DNA from: an uncultured Clostridia bacterium | Lineage (GTDB): Bacteria > Bacillota > Clostridia > Oscillospirales > CAG-272 | Assembly: GCA_937898155.1 (NCBI GenBank) | Contig: CALEJO010000155.1 | Span: 1-13,443 of the forward strand | Reading direction: 5' to 3' | Length of the DNA: 13,443 nucleotides | Shown here: positions 6,887-12,446 of the stretch, piece after piece | Layout: each line of letters begins with the position of its first letter | Position numbering within the stretch: the stretch's first letter is position 1 | Notes under the pieces: model-generated | Seen by the model: the letters and a program-made list of their open reading frames with translations, nothing else | The model's database searches: none | What the model was told of the DNA's origin: nothing | Translations under genes and position numbers: made by a program

Positions 6887-7715
6887 CGGCAAAGCGATTG
6901 CTGCCTCGATCCGCGCGGAACTCGCCGCCGACGTTCGCGCTCTGCGAGCAGGTGGCGTGACGCCGGGGCTTGCGGTCATCCTCGTGGGCGAGGACCCCGC
7001 GTCGCAGATCTACGTTCGCAATAAAGGGCGCGCCTGCGAAGAGGTGGGCATCTATTCCGAGATCATCCGTTTGCCGCAGGAAACGACGCAGGCGGAATTG
7101 CTCCGGCAGATCGACGTGCTGAACGGACGCAAGGAGATTCACGGCATTCTCGTGCAGCTCCCGCTCCCGAAGCAGATCGACGAGCGCGCCGTGATCGCGG
7201 CGATCGCGCCCGAAAAGGACGTGGACGCGTTCACGGAGGGCAACGTCGGCAGACTCTTGATCGGCGATCCCCGCTTTGTGCCTTGCACGCCGGCGGGCGT
7301 GATGGAGTTGCTTTCCCGCTCGGGCATGGATCCGGCAGGGAAGCGCGCCGTCGTGATCGGGCGGAGCAATATCGTCGGCAAGCCGATGGCGGTCCTGCTG
7401 ATGCAGGCGAACGCGACGGTGACGGTTTGTCACTCAAAGACAAAAGACGTCGGCGAAATCTGCCGCACGGCGGATATTCTCGTTTCGGCGGTCGGCAAGG
7501 CGGGCTTCGTGACGGCGGATATGGTAAAGCCGGGCGCGACGGTCATCGACGTCGGTATGAACCGCGACGCAAATGGAAAACTCTGCGGTGACGTTCTCTT
7601 TGACGAGGTGGAGAAGATCGCCGGGGCGATCACGCCCGTGCCGAGCGGCGTCGGTCCGATGACGATCACGATGCTCCTCGCCAATACGGTGAAAGCGGCA
7701 AAAAATCAAGTGTGA
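6870..7715 (+). CDS. folD: Bifunctional methylenetetrahydrofolate dehydrogenase/cyclohydrolase
   Basis: FolD interconverts 5,10-methylene-THF, 5,10-methenyl-THF and 10-formyl-THF in the cytoplasm, using NADP+, and so supplies one-carbon units for purines and formyl-Met. The 281-residue protein has normal length. Visible motifs: [13 protein letters not shown] with the catalytic YxxxK (Y48, K52), GILVQLPLP (92-100), PEKDVDAF (114-121), the Rossmann-type loop GRSNIVGKP (164-172), [13 protein letters not shown] (221-233) and the C-terminal signature [11 protein letters not shown] (256-266). That signature is normally PGGVGP; the serine at 259 is a small deviation, and DVDAF replaces the usual DVDGF. 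The catalytic residues are intact, so activity is expected. It is the last protein gene of the plus-strand cluster, translationally coupled to lgt. A GC-rich hairpin and a tRNA gene follow. Confidence 0.96.
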   Translation: MAMRIDGKAIAASIRAELAADVRALRAGGVTPGLAVILVGEDPASQIYVRNKGRACEEVGIYSEIIRLPQETTQAELLRQIDVLNGRKEIHGILVQLPLPKQIDERAVIAAIAPEKDVDAFTEGNVGRLLIGDPRFVPCTPAGVMELLSRSGMDPAGKRAVVIGRSNIVGKPMAVLLMQANATVTVCHSKTKDVGEICRTADILVSAVGKAGFVTADMVKPGATVIDVGMNRDANGKLCGDVLFDEVEKIAGAITPVPSGVGPMTITMLLANTVKAAKNQV

Positions 7716-7731
7716 TCAAGAAAAAAATAAA

Positions 7732-7750
7732 GCGCGGGAAACTCCCGCGC
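7732..7750. terminator. GC-rich hairpin between folD and tRNA-Leu
   Basis: GCGCGGGA (7732-7739), loop AAC, TCCCGCGC (7743-7750): a perfect 8-base stem. On the plus strand only TTT follows, so folD termination would be weak. On the minus strand the stem is followed by TTTATTTTTTT, a good terminator tail, so it should stop antisense transcription before it enters folD. Confidence 0.6.
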
Positions 7751-7755
7751 GATTT

Positions 7756-7837
7756 GCGGGCGTGGCGGAATGGCAGACGCGCCGGTCTTAGGAACCGGTG
7801 GGCAACCGTGCAAGTTCAAGTCTTGTCGCCCGCACCA
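7756..7837 (+). tRNA. tRNA-Leu (anticodon UAG)
   Basis: The acceptor arm pairs GCGGGCG (7756-7762) with CGCCCGC (7827-7833), then discriminator A and an encoded CCA (7835-7837). The anticodon stem CCGGT/ACCGG (7782-7786, 7794-7798) holds the loop CTTAGGA with anticodon TAG (7789-7791), which reads CUA and related Leu codons. The T arm is GCAAG-TTCAAGT-CTTGT, and an 11-base variable arm is present between 7799 and 7809, as in class II tRNAs. It starts 40 bases after folD. No separate promoter is evident, so it may be processed from the operon transcript. A strong terminator follows directly. Confidence 0.95.
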
Positions 7838-7838
7838 T

Positions 7839-7882
7839 ATCGAGTGTTCATAACGAATTTGAGTTATGGACACTCGATTTTT
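7839..7882 (+). terminator. Strong terminator after tRNA-Leu
   Basis: A 16-base stem (7839-7854 with 7863-7878) has one G-T pair and an 8-base loop, and is followed by TTTT. It begins two bases after the tRNA CCA end and closes the plus-strand cluster. Confidence 0.9.
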
Positions 7883-7914
7883 CTTTATCTTTCGGTGTTT
7901 TTCGGATTTGACTG

Positions 7915-7951
7915 AGGTTCGGATGGTGTTTCGTCCGAACCTTTTTCTTTT
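7915..7951 (+). terminator. Terminator-like hairpin A
   Basis: AGGTTCGGA (7915-7923) pairs with TCCGAACCT (7934-7942), extendable by three weaker pairs around loop TGTT, followed by TTTTTCTTTT. It would act as a second, back-up terminator on the plus strand. Stem and tail closely match hairpin B at 8066-8107. Confidence 0.7.
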
Positions 7952-7955
7952 GTAA

Positions 7956-8060
7956 TCACGATGCGGTTCTGTCCGTGAGATACCGGATGGAAACGCCCTT
8001 GCGGGTATCGGCTTGGCAGAAGGTGGGGATGTCATCGTCCGGAATTTCGAGATAACCATC
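7956..8060 (-). pseudogene. Unidentified short coding-like remnant (34 codons, no start)
   Basis: On the minus strand, positions 8060-7956 give 34 open codons ending in TGA. The peptide starts DGYLEIPDDDIPTF, continues CQADTRKGVSIRYL and ends TDRTAS. Codon choice (GAC, ATC, CCC, ACC, TTC, CGC, AAG, GGC, CTC) matches the surrounding real genes. No start codon is available in this frame; upstream the frame runs into hairpin B. It is probably the 3' end of a lost gene left between two terminators. I do not recognise the family. The plus strand is also partly open here, so strand and coding status are uncertain. Confidence 0.3.
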
Positions 8061-8065
8061 AGAAC

Positions 8066-8107
8066 AAAAAAGGTTCGGACCGCGTGCGGTTCGAACCTTT
8101 TTCTTTT
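8066..8107 (-). terminator. Bidirectional terminator hairpin B, 3' of the cpsB remnant
   Basis: The stem (8071-8082 with 8087-8098, one G-T pair, loop CGTG) is flanked by AAAAAA on the left and TTTTTCTTTT on the right. It can therefore terminate in both directions. On the minus strand it lies just after the stop codon at 8111 of the cpsB remnant. It shares the 17-base segment CGAACCTTTTTCTTTTG with hairpin A. Confidence 0.8.
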
Positions 8108-8110
8108 GAA

Positions 8111-8644
8111 TTATCCAAGAAGATGGCGCGCTTCCCTGTCAAACGCCCGCAAAAATCCGTCTCCGTATTTTTCACGGACAACGGAGAGCGCCGCTTCCAT
8201 ACGGGGCTTCCGCTCTTCTATATTGTGACAATCCGTTCCGATGAATTGGATTTTTCCATCATGCATCATTTTCAGCGTTTTGCGCGCGCTACCGCGGGAT
8301 AAGAACGAGCTCGCGTTCGTCTGGATCAGAATTCCGCGCGAAAGGAGCATCTCCAAAACGCCGCGTTTTTGCATCGGCAAATACCGCTCGATATGAGCCA
8401 TCACCACGCGCAAATTGGCGCTGCAACTGAGGTCGCTCAACTCATGAAGCATATATTCCGTCCACGGAACGGTCGGCATTTCGAGGAGCAAAAGTTTTGA
8501 TCCTTCGATCCGAAGCGAAGAGAGATTCGCCAGTCTGCTGATTCCCTGGTAGTAGAAAACTTCGGCACCGAGGCGAATGTTCGGCATTTCGTCGATCAAA
8601 GACGGCTTTAACTTCTCAAAAGCCCGACTTCTCTGCGCGAAAAA
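8111..8644 (-). pseudogene. Truncated CpsB/YwqE-type PHP tyrosine-protein phosphatase (3' remnant)
   Basis: About 177 codons encode the C-terminal two thirds of a CpsB/CapC/YwqE-type phosphatase, the PHP-fold enzyme that dephosphorylates the tyrosine kinase controlling exopolysaccharide synthesis. Visible are IRLGAEVFYYQGIS, the stretch LLLLEMP, the metal-binding motif AHIERY, ILIQTNASSFL and FIGTDCHN, ending in REARHLLG. About the first 70-80 residues of the usual 250, including the N-terminal HxH metal motif, are missing. In front of the fragment, in another frame, lies the 5' part of a wzz-like gene; the joint falls at about 8636-8648. The open frame continues to an ATG at 8773, but that portion is the wzz coding sequence read out of frame. 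Without its first metal ligands and a proper start, this gene should be inactive. Hairpin B follows its stop. Confidence 0.85.
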
Positions 8645-8927
8645 TGACAAGATATGTCTGCACCAAACTTCTCGACGCCGAAATATCCGCGCTTGAAACA
8701 GAAGTCTGGCCTGACGGCTGATTTCTGTTGTTGACGTAAAGACACACTTCCGAAGAATACTGGTTCGGGACAAACAACGAAACGCAGATCAGTGCGATCA
8801 ACGCGCCGATGATGCCGATGATCAGGATCAACCACCACTTTCTCCCGATCGCCCGAAGAATTCGAAGCAGGTCGATTTCTTTGGCATTGTTTTCTTCATT
8901 TTTGACATTAGGTGAATTTTTGTTCAT
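8616..8927 (-). pseudogene. Truncated Wzz/YveK-type chain-length determinant or kinase activator (5' remnant)
   Basis: The ATG at 8927 begins MNKNSPN, followed by a charged segment, KEIDLLRILRAIGRKWW, a membrane helix (about 32-52), and the periplasmic/extracellular start YSSEVCLYVNNRN with SADISASRSLVQTYLVI. This is the N-terminus of a Wzz/CapA/YwqC-type polysaccharide co-polymerase, the membrane adaptor that activates a cognate tyrosine kinase. Homology stops near residue 95, where the family normally continues for more than 100 residues to a second membrane helix. Here the frame runs into FRAEKSGF and a stop at 8616, being an out-of-frame reading of the cpsB remnant. A promoter (9001-9029) still precedes it, so a 103-residue stub could be made. 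The ribosome binding site is weak (GGGGA). Confidence 0.78.
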
Positions 8928-9000
8928 TCTGCATTCCCCACTGTTTTCCATGATTTTTGCAATTTTCCGACCGAAAAAGGAGAGAAAATGCTTTTTAGTA

Positions 9001-9029
9001 ATTAAAACAAAAAGAGAAGCAAAAGTCAA
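9001..9029 (-). promoter_or_regulatory. Sigma-A promoter of the wzz/cpsB remnant
   Basis: On the minus strand there is TTGACT (9029-9024), a 17-base spacer and TTTAAT (9006-9001). The leader of roughly 70 bases to the ATG at 8927 is AT-rich. The promoter appears intact although the genes are broken. Confidence 0.65.
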
Positions 9030-9094
9030 TAACTTTTGTCGAAAAAGGGCGATAGAAAAAACATTCCTTCCGCCCTGATTTTCCGCCGCAAATG

Positions 9095-9124
9095 AAAAAC
9101 CGCCGGATTTCTCCGGCGGTTTTT
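9095..9124 (-). terminator. Rho-independent terminator of the OB-like lipoprotein gene
   Basis: CCGCCGGA (9100-9107), loop TTTC, TCCGGCGG (9112-9119): a perfect 8-base GC-rich stem flanked by AAAAA and TTTTT. On the minus strand it lies 14 bases after the stop at 9138. It can also work in the opposite direction. Confidence 0.92.
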
Positions 9125-9137
9125 CAAAGGAATTCCA

Positions 9138-9866
9138 TTATTTGGAGATCGTCACTTTCGTGGTGTGCGGATTTGCTCCGTTATACCAATAGAGGAAGCC
9201 CTCAACGTCGATCTTGTCGCCGACTTTCAGACCCTTGACTGCTTCATACGCATCGGTGCCTGCGCCGCACAGATCGGATTCGACGGTGAACTCAAACGTC
9301 GTGCCGTTCAGCGAAACTTTATAATAGATATCGCTACCGTCTTCGGCTTTATACTGGAATGCTTTTCCGGTGCCGTCGTAGTCTTCCACGGTCAGACCCT
9401 TGAAGACAACGAGCTCGTTCTGATGCTTCACGAGGTCATCGGTGCCGAGCAGAGAGGTGACGTCCACGGGCGTTGCCACGTAGTTGCCTTCCACCACTTC
9501 GAGAGCGGAGACATCTTTCACTTCCATCTCGCCGGACCACGAGGTCTTGAAGCCGGTCACCTTGACCTTATTGCCGACCTTCACCGCGTCATACTGCTCC
9601 TGCGTGCAAGCCCATCTGTAAACGAAGTAGCCGCCTTCGCCGTCTTGCAGATAGAGACTGGTGTTGCCATACTGCGCGGAATAAATCTGCTTGCCCTGAA
9701 CATATGCTTCGATCACGAGTGGAGCTTCATCTTCTGCCGCAACGTATTCCGCGTGCGTCATCACGCCGTCGGATTTCTTGTTGATGTCTTCCTTCGGCTC
9801 GTTGCCGCAAGCGACGAGAGCCAAGACCATCGCGAGAGCCAATACAAGTGCAAAAACTTTTTTCAT
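9138..9866 (-). CDS. Lipoprotein with two OB-fold-like halves, function unknown
   Basis: A 242-residue protein with a clear lipoprotein signal: MKK, a hydrophobic core, and lipobox LVAC with the cysteine at 20. After a short charged linker come two beta-rich halves (about 47-125 and 148-242) that look like a duplicated OB-type barrel. Each contains a similar 'basic-loop then strand' element: AVKVGNKVKVTGFKTSWSG in the first half and GLKVGDKIDVEGFLYWYNG in the second. Other visible pieces are SLYLQDGEGGYFVYRWAC and IYYKVSLNG. I do not recognise a named enzyme family; OB-like extracellular domains often bind oligosaccharides, nucleic acids or small ligands, so no function is assigned. The start has GAGGAG six bases upstream. 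It has its own promoter (9931-9958) and terminator (9095-9124), but no terminator separates it from the ABC transporter genes upstream, so read-through co-expression is possible. Confidence 0.8.
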   Translation of the reverse strand: MKKVFALVLALAMVLALVACGNEPKEDINKKSDGVMTHAEYVAAEDEAPLVIEAYVQGKQIYSAQYGNTSLYLQDGEGGYFVYRWACTQEQYDAVKVGNKVKVTGFKTSWSGEMEVKDVSALEVVEGNYVATPVDVTSLLGTDDLVKHQNELVVFKGLTVEDYDGTGKAFQYKAEDGSDIYYKVSLNGTTFEFTVESDLCGAGTDAYEAVKGLKVGDKIDVEGFLYWYNGANPHTTKVTISK

Positions 9867-9894
9867 GGTTTTCTCCTCTGTTTTTTTATTATTT

Positions 9895-9930
9895 GGAAAT
9901 TGTTTTCACAAAACAACCTCTTCCATTTCC
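9895..9930 (-). other. Stem-loop in the 5' leader of the OB-like lipoprotein mRNA
   Basis: A perfect 7-base stem, TTGTTTT/AAAACAA (9900-9916, 3-base loop), is framed by GGAAA (9895-9899) and TTTCC (9926-9930), which could extend it across an internal loop. It lies between the -10 box and the ribosome binding site. It might stabilise or regulate the mRNA; no known riboswitch class is recognised. Confidence 0.4.
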
Positions 9931-9958
9931 ATTATACTCAAAAAAGAAAGCAAGTCAA
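9931..9958 (-). promoter_or_regulatory. Sigma-A promoter of the OB-like lipoprotein gene
   Basis: On the minus strand there is TTGACT (9958-9953), a 16-base spacer and a perfect TATAAT (9936-9931). It starts only eight bases after the stop codon of the solute-binding protein gene, with no terminator between. Confidence 0.8.
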
Positions 9959-9966
9959 GCCATTCT

Positions 9967-11565
9967 CTACATTTTCGACTTTCTTTTTTTGAGTGCCTTG
10001 ATTCCGACATAGATTCCGATCAGCATCCAGACGACGCCGAGTGAGACGAGCAGAATGACGGACGTCTTCGGCAACGGTCCGAGCTCCGCGCGTCCCGAAA
10101 CGGTCCCGCCAAGTTGATCCAGCCGATAAAGCGAGGTCACATCGCCGAATAACTTCTCCATATAAGCGTCGTCCACGGTTTCCTTACGGCGGACGGACTT
10201 CGTCACGTTTTCGATGAGTTGCCCCGCCGCGTCACGAAGCGACGCGGATCCGTTGAAAACGGGCGTGACGAACGTATCCTCCATATGCGAAAGCAGAAGC
10301 TCCGACGCCGCGATCTTGATCGGATAATAGCGGTCGCCGTCTTCCCCGCTCCGCGAGAGATATTCCCGATATTCCGCCGTATTCTGCGCTTTGGACGTGA
10401 CGGGCACATAGCCCTCCGTCTCGGCGTAAGCGATCTGCACGCCATCCGTCAAAAGGAACTGCACGAAAAGCCACGATGCCAGCACCTCCTGCGGATCGCG
10501 CTTATTGAAAATGCAGACCGACGGTCCCTGCGAGATCATCGACGGATTTTCCGGATCGAATTGCGGGATCGGCCGCACGACCGTCTCGAATTCCACAAGC
10601 TGATTTTCCGGAATGTCGATCAGCGGCGCGTCCGAGCCCATCCACGTCGCGCCCGCCGTCGAATCGACCGCAAAAATACATTGTCCCGCATTCAGGAAAT
10701 TGGCAGGATAACTCGAAATTTTGAACGTCGAGAACGCCCGCGTCGCGCTATGCTCCGCCACCGTATATAAGAAGTCTTCCGTCGTGTCGTTGAAGAGGAG
10801 AATCTCCCCCTCCTCTGTCGAATAGCCCGCGTTTTTCTGATGGAGCATCTGGATCATCATATTGTCCGTAGACTTATAGATGAACGGGATCATGACCTTC
10901 TGCCCGTTAATGAGGAACGTGCCGTCCTCGCTCTTTGCCATCGCCGCCTCAGAGACCTCCCACACGAAGTCCCACGTCAAAACGTCCGGCACCGTATAGC
11001 CGAGCGCCTCCACAAACGTCTTGTTGATATAGCACGCCTCCGTCGAGCGCATATACGGCAGCGCATAGTAGGTATCGCCGATCATGCAGTCCGAAAGGAA
11101 TTGCGGAATGATCTCGTCCGCCCTCGGCGCGTCAAACCGCACCTCGCTGCCACCGAGCCCGAACCTTTCGTTTTCCATCAGCTCATTCAGCGGAACGACG
11201 ACATTCGTGCCGGTCAGATACGTCGCGATGTGGTCGGGATAGGTGACGCAGATGTTCGGTGTCGTCCCCGTCGAAATATTCGTGATGACGTCGTTATAGA
11301 TCACGCCGTAATCCGTATATTTGCGGAGCGTCACGTGAATATTCGGATAGAGTGCCTCGAAATCGGCGATCGCTTTTTCGTAAATCTTCACCTGTGTCTG
11401 ATTGGAGTCGTTTTTCGCCCAGAACGTCAGATGATACTCGGTCTCGGTGTCAAAGCTCTCCGGCAAAACGAACGCGTCGTTGCCACGCGAGCCGTGGCAC
11501 GAGCAAAGAAGGAATACGAGCGTGAAAAGCAAGAGCCACGCGGAAATTTTGCGCATCATTCTCAT
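9967..11565 (-). CDS. ABC transporter extracellular solute-binding protein (family 1, sugar type) with C-terminal membrane helix
   Basis: A 532-residue solute-binding protein that should capture a carbohydrate-type ligand outside the cell and deliver it to the adjacent permeases. After the signal peptide (about 4-20) comes the lipobox-like LCSC (C23). The family-1 fold follows: YHLTFWAKN, IYEKAIADFEALYPNIHVTL (61-80), TPNICVTYPDHIATYL, DTYYALPYMRSTEACYINKTF (164-184), LTWDFVWEVSEAAM and SYPANFLNAGQCIFAVDSTAG. An unusual extra is a membrane helix near the C-terminus (about 502-523), followed by the basic end KALKKRKSKM; most such proteins end in the binding domain. Start: the ATG at 11565 overlaps the upstream permease stop as ATGA and precedes the signal peptide; the in-frame ATGs at 11559 and 11556 are alternatives. 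The 95-codon upstream extension is permease antiframe and is rejected. The ligand is unknown. Confidence 0.93.
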   Translation of the reverse strand: MRMMRKISAWLLLFTLVFLLCSCHGSRGNDAFVLPESFDTETEYHLTFWAKNDSNQTQVKIYEKAIADFEALYPNIHVTLRKYTDYGVIYNDVITNISTGTTPNICVTYPDHIATYLTGTNVVVPLNELMENERFGLGGSEVRFDAPRADEIIPQFLSDCMIGDTYYALPYMRSTEACYINKTFVEALGYTVPDVLTWDFVWEVSEAAMAKSEDGTFLINGQKVMIPFIYKSTDNMMIQMLHQKNAGYSTEEGEILLFNDTTEDFLYTVAEHSATRAFSTFKISSYPANFLNAGQCIFAVDSTAGATWMGSDAPLIDIPENQLVEFETVVRPIPQFDPENPSMISQGPSVCIFNKRDPQEVLASWLFVQFLLTDGVQIAYAETEGYVPVTSKAQNTAEYREYLSRSGEDGDRYYPIKIAASELLLSHMEDTFVTPVFNGSASLRDAAGQLIENVTKSVRRKETVDDAYMEKLFGDVTSLYRLDQLGGTVSGRAELGPLPKTSVILLVSLGVVWMLIGIYVGIKALKKRKSKM

Positions 11566-12434
11566 CCTTTCGTCCCCCCTCTCGAAACGCCTGCCATGAT
11601 CTTTTTGTGGAAGATCAGGAACAGCACGATCAGCGGCACGGAGATGACGACGACCGCCGCCATCATCGCGGGAATGTTTTCGCGACCAAATCCGTTTTCG
11701 CGGATCTCCTGGATGCCGTTGGAAACGAGATAATACGCCTCGTCGTCCGTGATCAGACGCGGCCACACGTAGGAGTTCCAGCATTCGATCACTTTGAGGA
11801 TCGTGACGGTGACGATCGTCGGTTGCGCGATCGGGATCATCACTTTCCACAGATATTTGAAATCGCTCGTGCCGTCCACCTTTGCCGCGCGATAAAGCTC
11901 GTCGGGAATCTGCTCGAAATTTTCTTTCAGCAGATAGATATAGAAGACCGACGTCACGCTCGGCAAAATCAGTCCCCAGAACGTGTTTCGCATTCCGAGA
12001 TTCGTGATCGTCTGAAAATTCGTGATGACGACGAGCTCATTCGGAATCATCATCAGCGACAGGAAAAACGTGAACGCGAGGTTCTTCCCTTTGAAATCGA
12101 GCCGCGCGAACGCGAATGCCGCGAAAACGATCACCGCGAGCATCAGCGCCGTCGTCGCCACGGTAAAGATCAAGGTGTTCGTGAAATACCGTCCGAGTGA
12201 AACGGTCGTGAACGCGTCAACGTAGTTTTGCAGCGTCGGCGCCGCGGTCCAGAATTTCGGGATATATTCCGAGTTATACGCGCCGTAGCTTTTGATCGAG
12301 GTCAGCAGCATCCAGTAAAACGGAAACAGCACGATCAGCGCCCAGAGAACGAGGAAAAAGACGGTGACGCCCTTTTTGACGGAGGCGCGCCGCTTCGCGG
12401 ACGCTTCCAGTTTTCCGAAATCGGTTTTTTTCAT
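11562..12434 (-). CDS. Carbohydrate ABC transporter permease, MalG/UgpE type
   Basis: A 290-residue inner-membrane permease with six hydrophobic segments (about 22-46, 83-110, 118-138, 150-170, 200-217 and 255-276). The cytoplasmic EAA loop that docks on the ATPase is ELYRAAKVDGTSDFKYLWKVMIPIAQP-like (179-205), with the conserved A-A---G pattern. The N-terminus has the FPFYWMLLTSIKS signature of MalG/UgpE-like (family 1 sugar) permeases. It should form a heterodimeric channel with the permease encoded 12 bases upstream. The ATG at 12434 is preceded by GGAGG at seven bases, and this ribosome binding site adjoins the stop of the upstream gene. Its own stop overlaps the solute-binding protein start by four bases (ATGA). 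Sequence identifies the family; the transported sugar cannot be read from it. Confidence 0.95.
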   Translation of the reverse strand: MKKTDFGKLEASAKRRASVKKGVTVFFLVLWALIVLFPFYWMLLTSIKSYGAYNSEYIPKFWTAAPTLQNYVDAFTTVSLGRYFTNTLIFTVATTALMLAVIVFAAFAFARLDFKGKNLAFTFFLSLMMIPNELVVITNFQTITNLGMRNTFWGLILPSVTSVFYIYLLKENFEQIPDELYRAAKVDGTSDFKYLWKVMIPIAQPTIVTVTILKVIECWNSYVWPRLITDDEAYYLVSNGIQEIRENGFGRENIPAMMAAVVVISVPLIVLFLIFHKKIMAGVSRGGTKG

Positions 12435-12446
12435 GCGCTCACCTCC

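Noticed and set aside
5297..6979. 560-codon open frame on the minus strand opposite ymfH and lgt
   Set aside because: Very rich in Arg, His, Phe and Asp with no recognisable domain. It is the antisense of two well-identified genes, and high third-position GC makes such shadow frames common.
7706..8059. Open frame of 117 codons on the minus strand containing GRQDLNLHGCPPVPKTG
   Set aside because: Part of this is the antisense reading of the tRNA-Leu gene, a known source of spurious protein predictions. The rest crosses two terminators.
8616..8773. Possible programmed frameshift making a Wzz-CpsB fusion protein
   Set aside because: Both partners lack essential parts (the second half of Wzz; the HxH metal motif of CpsB) and no slippery run with a downstream structure is evident. 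A deletion scar explains the data better.
7756..9029. Integrated element with attachment sites at tRNA-Leu
   Set aside because: No integrase, transposase or second copy of the tRNA 3' end is visible in the window.
11566..11850. 95-codon N-terminal extension of the solute-binding protein
   Set aside because: It lies wholly inside the permease gene in another frame, is Arg/Asp-rich, and precedes a proper signal peptide starting at 11565.
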